From NCBI RefSeq assembly GCF_021462225.1, contig NC_061816.1, forward strand, positions 6,544,119-6,608,118: a stretch of 64,000 bases of DNA, read 5' to 3'. The position numbers were made by a program, and so were the translations under genes. Below the pieces are notes generated by a model. That model had not been told where the DNA came from, ran no database searches, and saw only the letters and a list, made by a program, of their open reading frames with translations. Shown piece by piece: positions 13,531 through 26,049 of this stretch (position 1 is its first letter; each line of letters starts with the position of its first letter). The DNA is from Girardinichthys multiradiatus (taxonomy: Eukaryota > Chordata > Actinopteri > Cyprinodontiformes > Goodeidae).

Positions 13531-15274
13531 GATCACCAGAGCTTTGTGCTGAGAAACTTTCTGTATGTTTTTAAGTCATAAATGACAAAAAGGTACAGAT
13601 CAGACCCCCTTCCCCCCACCACCACCACCACCACCAGGTGTTTGTCCTATCAGGTGCGCCTCGCCTTGGGTTTTTTCACTCCGTTTTCACGTCGCCTGTA
13701 TTTACAATTTCATCCCCACACGCATGGCGGATTGAGCTCGCAGCCTCGTCTTTGCCTTACAAAATGCGGCAAATACGCACCCCCAGCCCCGCCAACCCCC
13801 TTTGACACGTAACCTAGCGCGATTATCGAGTTGGTGCAGCCTTAATAAGCTGAATAATGAGGGAATTTCAGAAATGCCCGAGCGCCATTATACCCCAACA
13901 ATAAGAGCTAGGAGTGAGTAAACCAGTGTGGGGCAGAAGGTAGGCGTCGGGGATATAATGAGGCTACTGTGTCAGTAATGTAGTCTCTATTGTACACCCA
14001 TGTAAAAGCCCATTTCTTCACATGCACATGAAGCCAGTCAGATTTCTGGAAGAATGGCACACACAGTTCTTCTTTTACTTCACCTCTCTTTCTGTTTTCC
14101 TTTTTTCTCTTGTCTGCCGTCTCAGTGGCAGCCGGTGACAGTGGCTGGCAGCCGCCTGGCTTCTTGAAGGCAAACATTACAGCAAAAGATGAGCTGCAGG
14201 TGTGCCAGGCTTGTAAACATGCACTAATTACACATTTGGTTTTCCAGTGGATGACAATGAGGTCACTGAAATAATTGTTGTTTTTTTATGAGCTGCTCTG
14301 CTGCTTGTAATCCTAAATAATGCACACCAAAACAAACTCACTGCATGCTAAAAAGCCTTACCCTTTAACCTGTTCTGCAACCAGGTCCTTTAAATTGACA
14401 AACTGAGCAATCAGGATTGCCATTAATTATATCTGCAGCTCACTCAATACTATTAGTCCTGATTTTTTGAAATATGAATCACTCGGACATTAAATCATGT
14501 CAGGTGCCTCACCAATCATCCCTCAGCTGGAAGATGTGGGGAAAACAATCTCTCCCATGTATTGTCAGATAGGAGGGAGGATACACAATGAATAGGCACA
14601 TACATCAAAAGACCTGCCAAACAATTGTCTGGTTTTTATTAAGAAGCTCCGAACGTTGCTGCTGGACAAGGCCAGGAGAAGTGCCGGGCTTGCACTTTTT
14701 CTTTCCTGCAGTGCAATACAGGTGCACGATTTAACAGCCCCTCACTTGGTGGGAGCGTGTGTGTTTTCCTGCAGCATAAAGAGGCTTCTAAAGCAGCCTA
14801 ATCTGTCAGGGCTGCGCCATGGCTTGGCTCTACAGAGACAGGAGATACGCTTTCGCCAGGACGCCTGCTCCTTTTCAAGCCGAGGTCACTAAAATCCAGG
14901 TGGATCGGCAGCACGAGCCAAGTCCCCCTCCTTCCCCCAACTGCTTTTATTCCCCCAACGCAGTTAAACCCTTGAATACAGATCTCCCCAGGCCCTGCAA
15001 GGCCTGGCAAACTTCCAGAGTGAAGCTCAAGTGAGCATTCAACATCTCAGCAACTCAGTTCTCCCTAACATTTACTCCCAGGATACACCTCTGTCTGTGA
15101 AAAGGTGAACAAATGTGCAAGCGCAGGAAGAGGAGCTCCACTTGTTTACGAAGTCCTCTGTGAGGGGAATCTAAGCCTGCTTAGCAGAACTTTCAGGTGA
15201 GATAAAAGTAAAAGATCCTGCAGGGACAGAGGTCAATTTAGAAAATGAGTATCTCCTAAGAAAGCAACCCGTTT
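13531..15274. other. unique intronic sequence with (ACC)n and regulatory-like blocks
   Basis: A trinucleotide run (ACC)n lies at 13618-13637. Blocks 13800-13915 (GATTATCGAG, TTAATAAGCTGAATAATGAGGG, CCATTATACCCC) and 14410-14480 (GCCATTAATTATATC) look like enhancer DNA. There is no supported exon. Confidence 0.35.
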
Positions 15275-15395
15275 GGGAAACCATTTAGATGTGTCCTTGG
15301 ACCTAATTATTTGACTCAAGTGTGTTGAAGAAGAGAGACATCTAAAAGGACACTGACCCTCGTGGACTGGACCTTGACACTCCTGATCTAGATCT
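15275..15395. repeat. common fish interspersed repeat fragment
   Basis: The string ...TAATTATTTGACTCAAGTGTGTTGAAG...ACATCTAAAAGGACACTGACCCTCGTGGACTGGACCTTGACACTCCTGATCT... closely follows a widespread teleost dispersed repeat (vitamin-like spacing of GTGTGTTG, ACATCTAAAA and a GGACTGGA...ACTCCTGATCTAG end). It has no coding content. Confidence 0.6.
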
Positions 15396-16139
15396 ATTGA
15401 CCTTCAGTCCCTGTTTAGTTTAGTTGGTTGCTGCAGTAAATACCGACAACACCGCAGCTCGACTCATGATTTCCATGTGTTGCCAACTATAGATGTAGCA
15501 GCTCCTTGCAAATCAAAGCATTTATTTAACCACCACTGGTCAGAGCATGGACCAAACTACGTCCAGCAGACCATTTTCTTCTAGGCTCTCCACTAAATTT
15601 GAAAATTTCAAAAATATTACAGCAGATTAGGCAAATGCTGTTTTATGAACTCTCATCATGTTAGCGGCTGATAATTATTTTTTTAGGAATAAAAGTAGGA
15701 GGTGGTGCGCCACCAATGATATTCCTGGAAATGCTTCGGTTCCAAGTATGTGTTTCACACGGGAAGATCATTAGTGACGCACCGCTCTTAGCTTGACTGT
15801 TTTAAGATGGTAGAAATCTGCTTTAATCATCATCTCTCTTGGACTAGCCGTTAGCTTTAGCCTTCAGGACCTACTAATCTGGACTGATGCTACAAGAAGA
15901 TGCCTTATGGGTTTTCTGCTGCTGATATTTTAACAGAACCACACTTCAAAAATCCTGAACTTTCACTTCAAGTAAAGGCAACACACGACTGTCCATAACG
16001 CTTTCCTCTATAAAAGATTGAACAACTCATTAAAAAAAAGGGCACTACCTGAAATATTCACCTGGAGCCTGTAGTTCTACCGACTGCACTTTGTTTGGGC
16101 ATCTCTTTCCATTTATTGAGGGGAGGGGGGGGTAATCTT
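15396..16139. other. intronic sequence, nothing recognised
   Basis: Unique-looking DNA with no supported exon, RNA gene or named repeat. It includes a short GTGGTGCGCCACCAATG word (about 15704) that recurs at 48530. Confidence 0.4.
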
Positions 16140-16410
16140 TTGCCGTACTTTTTACAAGCTGTTAATATTGATTGCCGGCCCGGATAAGGGAGGAGGGCGG
16201 CTCAATCTCAATAATAGCATTCCATTATATGGCAGACGACAGCCGTGCCGAGTGTGCATCTTCCATGCAGCCACGCATTTAGAGTATTATCAAATTGATA
16301 GTGACTCAAATTGATTTAGATAATGAAGGTCGCTGCACCTTGAAATATAATGGCCACTTATTGTAATTACCGTCACAATTATCAAGGTCACCGCATCAAA
16401 AACAAAAGGG
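16140..16410. promoter_or_regulatory. strong candidate conserved noncoding element
   Basis: About 270 bp without repeats. Words include TTAATATTGATTGCC, CAATAATAGCATTCCATTATATGG, ATCAAATTGATAGTGACTCAAATTGATTTAGATAATG and ATGGCCACTTATTGTAATTACC. Dense ATTGAT/TAATTA-type cores in a moderately GC background, next to degenerate repeat DNA, are the usual look of an ancient vertebrate enhancer. The call is by appearance only. Confidence 0.4.
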
Positions 16411-16846
16411 GGTTGACATTGTGACCACTGCAATGGAGTCTGACGAGCATTTATTACCGATTCTGATCACAGGAGGGGTAATACTGCTACATTTTATGGT
16501 GGATAAAGGGTTTGATGGAGGTCAAGAGTTTTTACGTCAGATACAACAAATAAACAGAGCTCAAAACCTTGACAAGTATTCCTGCCTGATTTCTGACAAC
16601 CGCTGCCCTTCACCCTCCTTTTTTCCTCCTCGCTGCCTCCAATGCCCATCAACATGTCGGGAAAAACAGGGAATGACACCCCTGTATGAGCAAACTGTCA
16701 CACTCGACACCTCAGCTAAGGCACTCGCGGGCATTGTGCCAAAAATAAAAAAATTATTCATGAAAAAAAAAGTGACAGGGTCCCTTATCATTTTTTATGT
16801 CAGAAATTCCCAGTTTTCAGTCTTTTGGAGCAATTTGTATGGTTGT

Positions 16847-17472
16847 ATGGATGGATGGATGGATGGATGGATGGATGGAAGGATGGAAGGACGGACGGGT
16901 GGACGGATGGGTGGGTGGATGGGTGGGTGGATGGATGGATGGATGGATGGATGGATGGATGGATGGAAGGATGGAAGGACGGACGGACGGACAGACGGAC
17001 GGACGGGTGGATGGATGGATGGATGGGTGGATGGATGGATGGATGGGTGGATGGGCGGACGGACGGACGGACGGACGGACGGACGGGTGGATGGATGGAT
17101 GGATGGGTGGATGGATGGGTGGGTGGATGGATGGATGGATGGATGGATGGATGGATGGATGGATGGATGGATGGATGGAAGGATGGAAGGACGGACGGAC
17201 GGACGGACGGACGGGTGGATGGATGGATGGATGGGTGGATGGATGGGTGGGTGGATGGATGGATGGATGGATGGATGGATGGATGGGTGGATGGACGGAT
17301 GGATGGGTGGGTGGATGGATGGATGGATGGATGGATGGATGGATGGGTGGATGGATGGATGGATGGGTGGATGGGCGGACGGATGGACGGATGGGCGGAC
17401 GGATGGATGGATGGGTGGATGGGCGGACGGATGGACGGATGGGCGGACGGATGGACGGATGAATGGATGGAA
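16847..17472. repeat. compound GGAN tetranucleotide array (~626 bp)
   Basis: Roughly 155 tandem tetranucleotides of GGAT with variant GGAC, GGAA, GGGT and GGGC units. The variants form higher-order blocks. A GGAA-GGAT-GGAA-GGAC block starts near 16877, 16965 and 17177, and a GGGT-GGAT-GGGC-GGAC block repeats at 17365 and 17413, 48 bp apart. Because four-base repeats read as four-residue repeats, open frames such as MDGW repeats (plus strand) and HPSI repeats (minus strand) run through it in several frames; they are not genes. Confidence 0.98.
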
Positions 17473-19429
17473 CGTAAAGAAAACAGGATTGGCAATAAAG
17501 GACTCAAATACTAATATTATTTTTATTTTATTTTTATCCGGACCTGGAAAAGCCTTGAATCACATTCTATGCTTTCCATTATTTTCCAGACTGTGTTGGA
17601 CCCCTGAAATAAAAACAAAACCACCACATTTTGTGGCAAACGGTCCTGTAGACTATACCACTATCTCCGTATAATCAAACAATGTTGAAGTGTGTTTCCT
17701 TTCACACAGTTGAGCCTGCAATAAACCCTTGGCCTTTGTTTCGACTACACCGAGCAGAAGGATGACCTCAGCTTTGAAACAATAAAGTGCCTGTAATGGT
17801 CTCTCCAGAGGCCTGCTGCCTCAACTTTGTTTCTCCTTAAAGTGTGAGAAGAGGGCAGGAATGAAGGAAAAAGGAAAAACTTTCTCTGCATTTTAGCAGG
17901 CTTGAAGGGACTGAAGGTGAAAGTTGAAGGGATTCTCTTGGTTAAGACAGGATAAAAGCCCAAAGGTGGACAACACTAAGTGAAAGTGGGCTAATAGTAG
18001 TAAGAGTGGTGGTGGAGGGTACTAAAGGGGCGGAGGCATGGCAAACTGCTAAGAGGATCAAATATCGAAGCACAACAAAAGCCGTGTCACAGGGGCGTTT
18101 GAGTCACAAGTCTCCCTTCGACAACCCCTCCTTCGCCACCCCGTACCTCTAACCTCCTGTTACCGCGACAGCGCTCTGCCACAAAGACAACCCCCCGATA
18201 TGACAAAGAACAAAACGGCAGACAGATGTAGGTATTGTCATGCAGAATGTTCCCTCCCTCCTCCTCCTCCTCCTGCACCCGCAGAGGAGAAAAAAAGACC
18301 CAACAACCTGCATTTGTGCCTCCAACACCTCTAAAAAAGAGCAACCGAGTCGCTGCCCTGTGGTTGAGATCGCTGACGGCCAAAAGAGCAAGCCAACCTT
18401 CTGGTCACCAGAGGTGAAGCCAGCTTCGAATCAACCCTAGATGCAGAATTTGGACTTTCAAAGCCAAGTCTGCAAAGGTGGTAGTTTGGGTCTATATTTT
18501 TGTGCATAAAATGCGGCCGCTTCCAGAGCCAAAATAAATCCGAACATTCTGGTTTGTTTTATTCTAAGAAAAAGAGCCACGGCCTCACTATGATGGCTCA
18601 GGACTGGGAGCCAGATTGAGGAGGAGATTACAGTTTCTCGTGGCCAGCTGATGCATTGATCTAGTTTCAACATCAAACAGGTTTTATTTTTAGCTTCCTG
18701 GCAATCCGAGTGAGACCAAACTGTCAGAGTTTGCTTGTTCAAATGGTTAAGAGGGGACTGGATTGGATCTTTAACTCAAGTTTTCGCCAGGGTCTCCTTT
18801 CCCCCCAGGTGTCGGGTCAGCTATGTCGAGACTGACCCCAAGTCCGAGGTGAGCTCTTGATGAAGCCGGGACATATTATTACAGCTGGAGGACCTGTGGA
18901 GACCTCTGGCATGGGGACGAGGTCTGATTGATTCAGACCAGATGGGCGTCCGGACGCGTTTGCAGCGCAGTGACTGAAATAGCTGCACGCCGTCTCGCTG
19001 CATTCTTCGGGAACACATCGTACATGCTCTTTAACTTCTGACTTAAAGCAATCAAAACGCAACATGATGCCATAAAACATGCTAACTTCAGCTATCGCAC
19101 ATTAAACTCTAAGTTAATTTAAAACCACAAAGAAACTCACTTATAAAACAGCAGAACTTTTGTTGTGGGTTTGTATATTGTTTCATTTAGGTCTTCTTTT
19201 TTTATCTGCAATATTTGGAGCACATTTAGCTTATTGCTTACCCAAAACAGACTTGCCTTGAGATTCCTTATCAAGATGCTGGTTTATTTGAAGTTTTATA
19301 TTGTTTTGGGTAACGCACGAGCTAAATAAATAGACACCAGACTACATTTATGATGTTTGAAGTTTAAAGTTACCTCTTTAAACAGGTATATAGAAAGAAA
19401 TGCAACCTTTAAGGTCAGTTAACTCCAGC
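17473..19429. other. intronic sequence, no gene seen
   Basis: The part 17510-17600 (GGACCTGGAAAAGCCTTGAATC...TTTTCCAGACTGTG) resembles a dispersed fish repeat fragment. The rest is unique. A CTC-rich run lies at 18255-18275. No exon is supported. Confidence 0.4.
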
Positions 19430-19800
19430 TTAATTTTTACAAAAGGATTGTTGATGACCAGACCATTTGATTGTAGTATACAGAGACCTATCTCTAACTC
19501 TTGTTTTGTCTAAACTTAGGGATAAATTCACACATTTTAAGCAATCAACCCCATCAGGCCAAAAGTTTCCTGCTTCTAAATCCACAAATCCAACAACTAA
19601 TAGATATTTCCACTCAATATTTGCAAAAGAATTGATTAAGATCAGGTGCAAATCAACCCAATAGGTCTTGGGTTTATCATACCAAATGCAGTCATACATT
19701 TGTCAGAATCTAGGGCTAAATTCACAAATTCTAAGCCAAAAATATCCCATTGACTAAAGTAGCCAACATGTTTTGGTGTTAAAGGGCCCAAATCCAGCAG
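19430..19800. repeat. dispersed repeat family, copy 1
   Basis: Contains pairs of similar segments. GGGATAAATTCACACATTTTAAGC (about 19518) and GGGCTAAATTCACAAATTCTAAGCC (about 19712) are two copies, and ATTTCCACTCAATATTTGCAAAAG (about 19605) recurs as TTTTTACTCAATTTCTGCAAAAC at about 24809 and TTTCCACCCAATTTAGGCAAAAC at about 26858. The family is unnamed. Confidence 0.55.
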
Positions 19801-22084
19801 CATAGAAAATTAATTTCCAATTTTTTACAAAAGATTTAGGTCTGGATGAAAATCTGGGAAGATTTCTGGTCATTAGTAATATACGAGGCTCAAAGGTGAA
19901 GATGTAAGTCCCAAAAACAAACAACCTGAAAGAGGAGCATGAAAAACATGCATGAAATACATGACAAGACAATCAATGCACATGTGTTTTGGGCTTCTAC
20001 TGAGTGTGTGCACCAAAATAACAAATTACTTAGCACCGTAGGACTTGATATGACCAGAGAGGTACCTTAAATTAGCCAGGGATTTACTCTAATTGGTGAA
20101 AGTCATCTGCTTCAACCTTCAACATGCTAAATCCTTTGACCCCAGTCTAGACTGAATTCTTGACAGTCCTGCACTAATGTCCTGGGACGACGGCAAAACA
20201 GAGACAAATCCAGAGCGGCAGGCCAATCCAACAAGAGGCCTGTCTCCTGGGTTTTAATGCTGGATGGCAGCACAGGCCACTGTTTGGGGAAATTAAGGTT
20301 TATAAAGGTGATTCCTGGCTGCTGTTATTCCTGCGAGAGAGGGGAAGGAGGGAAGACTAGCAGTGGAGAGAGAGGAAGGAGGCAGGGGTGGTCTCATGGG
20401 ATTTATATAGAAAACACCCACACTCGTATAATCCCACACCTCAATGGCACTATTGTCCAGAGAAAACCACATTAAGGGAAATTACCTGATTTGAAAGTTT
20501 ACACGGTTGTTTTACAATTGATTTACTCTTAGAACCTGTTGAAAGCATAATTCCTCGCCCTTTTCTTCCCCTCATCTCATCACTCCATCTTTCAGAATTA
20601 TTTGCAGCAGTCTGTCTGGAGCAGATTGGGGTGCAGGAGGTTCTTTGAGGAGAAAGTGGCTCCAGGAGACAACATGAACTCATTCTGAAACCAGAGATAA
20701 TTCAAATCTTCTATTCATTTCTACTCTAATTCCTGATGAACTTTGTTTCACTTTGCTTTTAGCTGTTCTCACCCTCTGTTTCAGTCCGCTTGTTCATTAA
20801 AACTCACATCTGATATCACTCTATCATCCGCCACCAAAACCCTCAAACCTGTGAGAAAGAGTGGAAGGGCTTTATCCTCATTCTGCACCGTTTAGCGGTG
20901 AGCTTGTTGGATTTCACTCAGTTACACCATGTATCAAAGGAAAGGAGTCTTAACACACACAAAGGTGCCTCTACACCTTAGCGTCGACTTTAATCTCTGC
21001 CCCGAGGCACCAGACAAACTATTCTTTCCCCAGCGAGGCACCTTGCATAAGATGTCGAAATCAGCTTACGACATGATCTTTTAAGAAAGCCCGCTCTTGT
21101 GTGTAGGTTTACAAGGTGTGCACACTGTGCAGGACCGTACTGAGTGCCATTGTGATCTGTTCAGAGATGAGCATCCACCTCACCAGTGCTCAGATACACA
21201 AAACAAAACCAGGCAGCGAGGCCTAATGCATAACTCTTATTTATGTCATTCAATTTACCCCGACTCACTTGGAAATTCATTTTCATGATCAATTACAAAA
21301 CCTTTAGGCATCTGTAATGCATTTGCTTTGACAGGGTGAATTCACAGACGCTTGCTGAGTAAACACACACACTGTAAACTAACCCGAGTGCCTGTAAGAA
21401 CAGGTTGGCTAATTTTCCTGCTTTTCATAGCGTATTTGTGTGGATTTTTCTCTTGGGAGCAAGCAGTTACCTACACCTTTGAGGGTAATAGCAAGCTTTT
21501 GTTGTTTCCTTGCACGTCTGCAGATGAAAAACATGATGCAAAATGTTATGTGAGCAGAGGAGAAAGGGTTTGTAGTTTAATCATAAAAACATTTATTTAT
21601 AATTCTTATTAGCTTGATTCAGCATATAAGGCCCAACTACCTGAACCAATAAGCATGCGAAGAAACTAGCATCAGATAGCTCAGCTGAAATCCAAATTGG
21701 TCAAAATATGTTACAAATACAAGACCATTAAAAACCAATTTTATCATAAACTAGATTTTAAATGAACTGTTAAATGAAGCTTATCGGCTAAATGAGACTA
21801 TTTTATTTTTACACTTTCTTTGAACAGCGTTTGTTTGATCTGGCATTTATTCTAAAAAAATCTTCTCAGATGAAACAGAACTGTAATTGATAAGATTTCA
21901 TCATGCAAATCTTTGTTTTTAATCAAGTTTAGTCAATAGGCTTAAAAGCTTGGTTTTCAAGATGGGGCACTGAAAGAATACAAAGTTGATACATTGAGAA
22001 CAAAATATTATGACATCTGTTTTCAAATGGTGGATGCATTAAATAAAGGATTTTATAAAGCAACAAAGTTGTTTTTTATTGTTA
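19801..22084. other. intronic sequence, no gene seen
   Basis: Unique to 21600, then increasingly AT-rich. No splice-flanked conserved frame and no named repeat were recognised. Confidence 0.4.
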
Positions 22085-22740
22085 GTGAGATTTATTTTGA
22101 CTATTTGAATCAAGCCAATCTAGCTAATCCAATTAAAATGCCTTAACTAGCCAAACTAAACTAGTGTGAGCCAAACAGCTAAGATAAAAATGATAAAAAT
22201 GTTGAAAGGATATTCTATTTTGTAGACAACTAAAAGTATAATTTAAAGATAGAAGTAAAAATTTCATTTGGAGTATTTAACTAAAACACGGCTATCAAAA
22301 GCAGCTAAACATGCTATGTGTCTGTGCCAAAAATATGCTAAGCTAACTAGCACACAAATATCTTTGGTCAAACTGGTAAAAAGGAGATAAAAGCATTTTA
22401 TGAGTGTGCAAAATGTACCACAGAAAATAGAAAAGGCATTAAATTTAATAGAATTGAGTCAAACCAGCCTTTTTTTCATCTGTTATACTGGTTACACTCA
22501 AAAGCTTGGTGGTGCTACATGTCTAACTGCCATGTTGCTACAGTTAAGGCGACAAATATTTAAATGTGTAACATAACAAGCTGGTAGACTATAATACAAC
22601 AATGCTGTGTGTTTTATTCTTTTGAGTTTGATTTTGAGAACTAGACTGAAGCTAATCTAGATAAACCAACTAAACTAGCAAAACAAGCTAAGCTAACTAC
22701 CTCAAAAAGCTAAGCTAAAACTGCTTAGAAGTAGATCAAA
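22085..22740. repeat. diverged duplication with GCTAA-rich segments
   Basis: Two similar segments start at about 22090 (TATTTTGACTATTTGAATCAAGCCAATCTAGCTAATCC...) and about 22612 (TATTCTTTTGAGTTTG...GAAGCTAATCTAGATAAACC...). Both are followed by strings of CTAACT, AAGCTAAG and ACTAAACTAG. The spacing is about 520 bp. The same GCTAA/CTAAA vocabulary forms the arrays at 55 and 63.7 kb. Confidence 0.5.
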
Positions 22741-24639
22741 TATTTTATAGGTGTTTGATTATTTATCAAACAGAGAAAACAAAATGTAAAATTCAAGAGA
22801 ATAAGTACAAAAAAACGTTACTTTCATTACTAATTTAGTCCTGGATGAAAAAAATCAACTATTTTCTGCTTTTGTAAAATGTTTTAGTCCTTTACCTCTA
22901 CACAATACTGAGATTTATTTGTCATTATCTAGCAAAAGTTAATACTAAAATAAAATTATCAAAATATGTGGCTACCCCAGGCAATGATTAGAACATCTCA
23001 TCATTCAAATCAGTCCCATCAATATTGATACCCAAAGGTGTGTCAGGGGAAAGAAAATAAATCAGAGCAGTTGTTCTACATATTAAATTACTGTGTAGTG
23101 ACAGAGTAAAACAAATTTATAGAATGAAAATGGGAAAAGGTTACAGTGTCTCAATGGCAGTGGCGCCAAAATAAACAAAGCATCTGTAAAAAACTCAAGT
23201 TTGTCCTCTGCTGCCTCCCTATCCTCCCCTCACACCTCCTTCAAACAGGTTCGATTTTATGAATCACTGCTTGCTCCTCGAGGGAACACATTGTGCATTC
23301 CTACAGCCGTGGCCTCTGCTCATATGCAGGGATAATTCATTTCAATATTTATCTCTATGAATATTTTGTTCTTGTTTTTTTCTTTTCTTTTTCCTTTCTT
23401 ATGGGGTGAAAAATAAGGCAGAAATCACAAAACGGGTTTGGGGGGAGGCACGGCGCCTGGCTGCAGCGTGGAGGTGGGAGGCTTGGAGGAGATCATCAGA
23501 AAGGGAAATTGTGCACAGCAGGAAGAAAAATCATTGTGTTACCCCAGGTGAAAAATATTGTTGCTTTGCTTAAAAGTGCATGCAAGGCGAGCTACATTAT
23601 TAGAATGTTTAAATATTAATTCTTCTGCTGGGTAGTAAAGATGATGGAGTCGCCGAGTCAACTACTTTGTTTTTCCTCCCCCTGCTTGTAGGCCACAGCT
23701 GCATTATTTCTGTCTCATCTGAACCTCGCTTTGTTCCCCGTTCCTGCAGAACAACACTCTCCCCTCCTTGCACTCAGGGTCGTTCTCCAGATAATTTTTG
23801 ATGTTTAAACAAAACATGTGATATAACTGGAAGGACGTGGAGGGTATAATGTGGCAGCTTTGATCAGAGAGTCAATACTCCTCGTCTTTGTCCTGACTGA
23901 AGGTGAGGTTGCATTTCAAGCGCTCTGAGGTTTTAGGCACTTAGAGGTACAACTATATGCAAAATGATGCAAAAACAAGCTAAAATGTGCATTTTCATAA
24001 AGGTGGCAGAATGGACAGGAGGAAGTTTCACTGCTAAAATGCTATGAATAAATTTCAGAAACTAATTATCACCTGATGCTCATTTCCCTGCTTCATGCAG
24101 ATATCATTTAGCGAAATGCAACTGAATAAGACTGCTCCTTACTCCTGAGGACGTGCTCACTAAATAGATGGGGCGGGGAGAGGGGTGTTTGCCCAACAAA
24201 GCCAGGTGCGATTTACAAGGATTTTCAAGGATGAAAAGAGAAAGATTTCAAAGCTGCCAGCTTAAAGGTGAGCAATAAGCTGCTCAAATTTGAAACACTT
24301 TAGAAAAGTGAAGAGGATTCAAAGAGTCAGTGGTAGAGCAGGAGACACAGGAAAGCGAGATTCAGGTACTTTGGCTAATGTTCACCTGATTGGTGTAGCT
24401 TGAGCATGATTATTTTGACCTTATTAAAAGGAATTAAAAGGTAATATGATTAATTGACAATTGCATTGGTAACAGCAGTTAACATATACTAAATTGTACA
24501 TTTTTTTTAAAACTTAAAAAGTATAGCAAAATGTTGATATGTTTAAAGAAACTTTCTTACCTACTTTAATTAGATCAGCCTAATACAGCTAATGATGAAT
24601 TTATTTGAATATTAATAGTTTGATAAGAAGCATTTTGGG
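22741..24639. other. unique intronic sequence with a regulatory-like block
   Basis: The block 23300-23370 (CTCATATGCAGGGATAATTCATTTCAATATTTATC) is POU/homeodomain-like. Otherwise no gene or named repeat is visible. Confidence 0.35.
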
Positions 24640-25060
24640 TTTCTGTCCATTTGGAGGTTCTCAGAGATGACAAAACAAAACAGATTTGTTGTTTTTTTAA
24701 TTTAAACATAAGATTTGAGAAAAATATCACAAAAAAACTAACTGTGGGGTGGCTTTCAAAAACATTCTAATTCTAATAACAGACCACATTTTTTAACCAA
24801 TAACATATTTTTACTCAATTTCTGCAAAACAATCAGTCCAATGGGTCAAAACATTCTAAGCCTGAGGTCAATCTGTAGTTTTGCCCAAATTCAGGATTAA
24901 ATTCACACATTTTCCATCAGCATTCACACCCATAACCAGTTAGCCAAAAAAGTCTTGCAACTAAACATTACTCTGTAGATCGGTCATATAATTTCTGACA
25001 GACTTCAGCCTAAAACTAAATCTAAACGTCTTAAAAGGTAATCATGTATTCACTTATTCT
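24640..25060. repeat. dispersed repeat family, copy 2
   Basis: Shares words with copies at 19.4-19.8 and 26.05-27.0 kb: TTTGGAGGTTCTCAGAGATGAC (compare GGAGGTCCTCAAAGATGAG at about 26730), ACTCAATTTCTGCAAAAC, and GGATTAAATTCACACATTTTCC. Unnamed, with no coding frame. Confidence 0.5.
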
Positions 25061-26049
25061 CATCCTAAAACAAGCACATTTCTGGCTCCCAAGATTCTTC
25101 CCCAGAACTATACTGTTGGAGCCATGAGGGCAGTTGACTGAGCAGACAACGCATGGAGACCTGGAGGCCTTCAGTCCATGAAAGTGAGAGTGCTGTCACT
25201 CCCACACTCCTCCATCTCACTCCCCCTCACCCCACCTGAGAGCGATTGCGGTCCATGTTCTAGTCACTCATGCGTAAGAAGCAATACACAAGTCCGGTGT
25301 ACAGCCACTTTAAAAGCTCATCAGGCGCGTACTCTTGCTTGTAGGAAATACCTTATTCATGACAGTGCTGGCTGTAGCCTAGGTAATTACTCGAATCAAG
25401 GTGGCCTCGGAAATGTTTAAATCTACAAGGACTGGGAGGAGGCATGAATAATGCAAAATAATTTGCATCTGAATTTTTTAAGTGTGCTTTATTTGAAAAA
25501 CCTAAAACATGGGCTTCGATTAAACTTTGATGAGTGAAAGCTGAGCGTGAAGCCGAAGCAAACCACCTCATTTGAAGAAATTATTTAGAAACGTGGCGGT
25601 AAAGAGGACAGAAGAGGTGAGCAAGGCAAGAGGTGATGCCAATACATAATAATTAAGAAAGAGGTATTGCAGCGGTGGGCCTCCACTGTGGCGCCACAGA
25701 AATGGGTTGCAACATTTACACCGCATCTCAACATCTCGATCGGAGAGTTTCTTCCCCTCTAACACACATTTTTACAGCTCCAGCTCCTTGAATATTTATG
25801 AGAATGTGTTTTTCACAAAGCAATGTTTGTAGCTTTCATCAGGTTTGAATGTACGCCACCATCCTGCATGCATCACATGAAATGATGAGTTGTGCATGTA
25901 AGGAGGTAATACAGGTGATGTTTACACACCACAGCATGCATAAAGAGCCGGAGGTTAAGTGCTTACCTGCTTTGGAGTGAAGAGGCACAGGCAGAGGGTG
26001 GAGGGGGACCGGAAAAAAGAAAGAGAGAAACAGATTAGGGCATGAAGAG
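25061..26049. other. unique intronic sequence, no gene seen
   Basis: Repeat-poor DNA. The part 25340-25560, with GAATAATGCAAAATAATTTGCATC, could be regulatory. No exon is supported. Confidence 0.35.

Noticed and set aside
16421..17674. 417-codon plus-strand frame with MDGW repeats, and a 235-codon minus-strand HPSI frame
   Set aside because: Entirely produced by the GGAN tetranucleotide array. Several frames are open on both strands, and the flanking residues match nothing.
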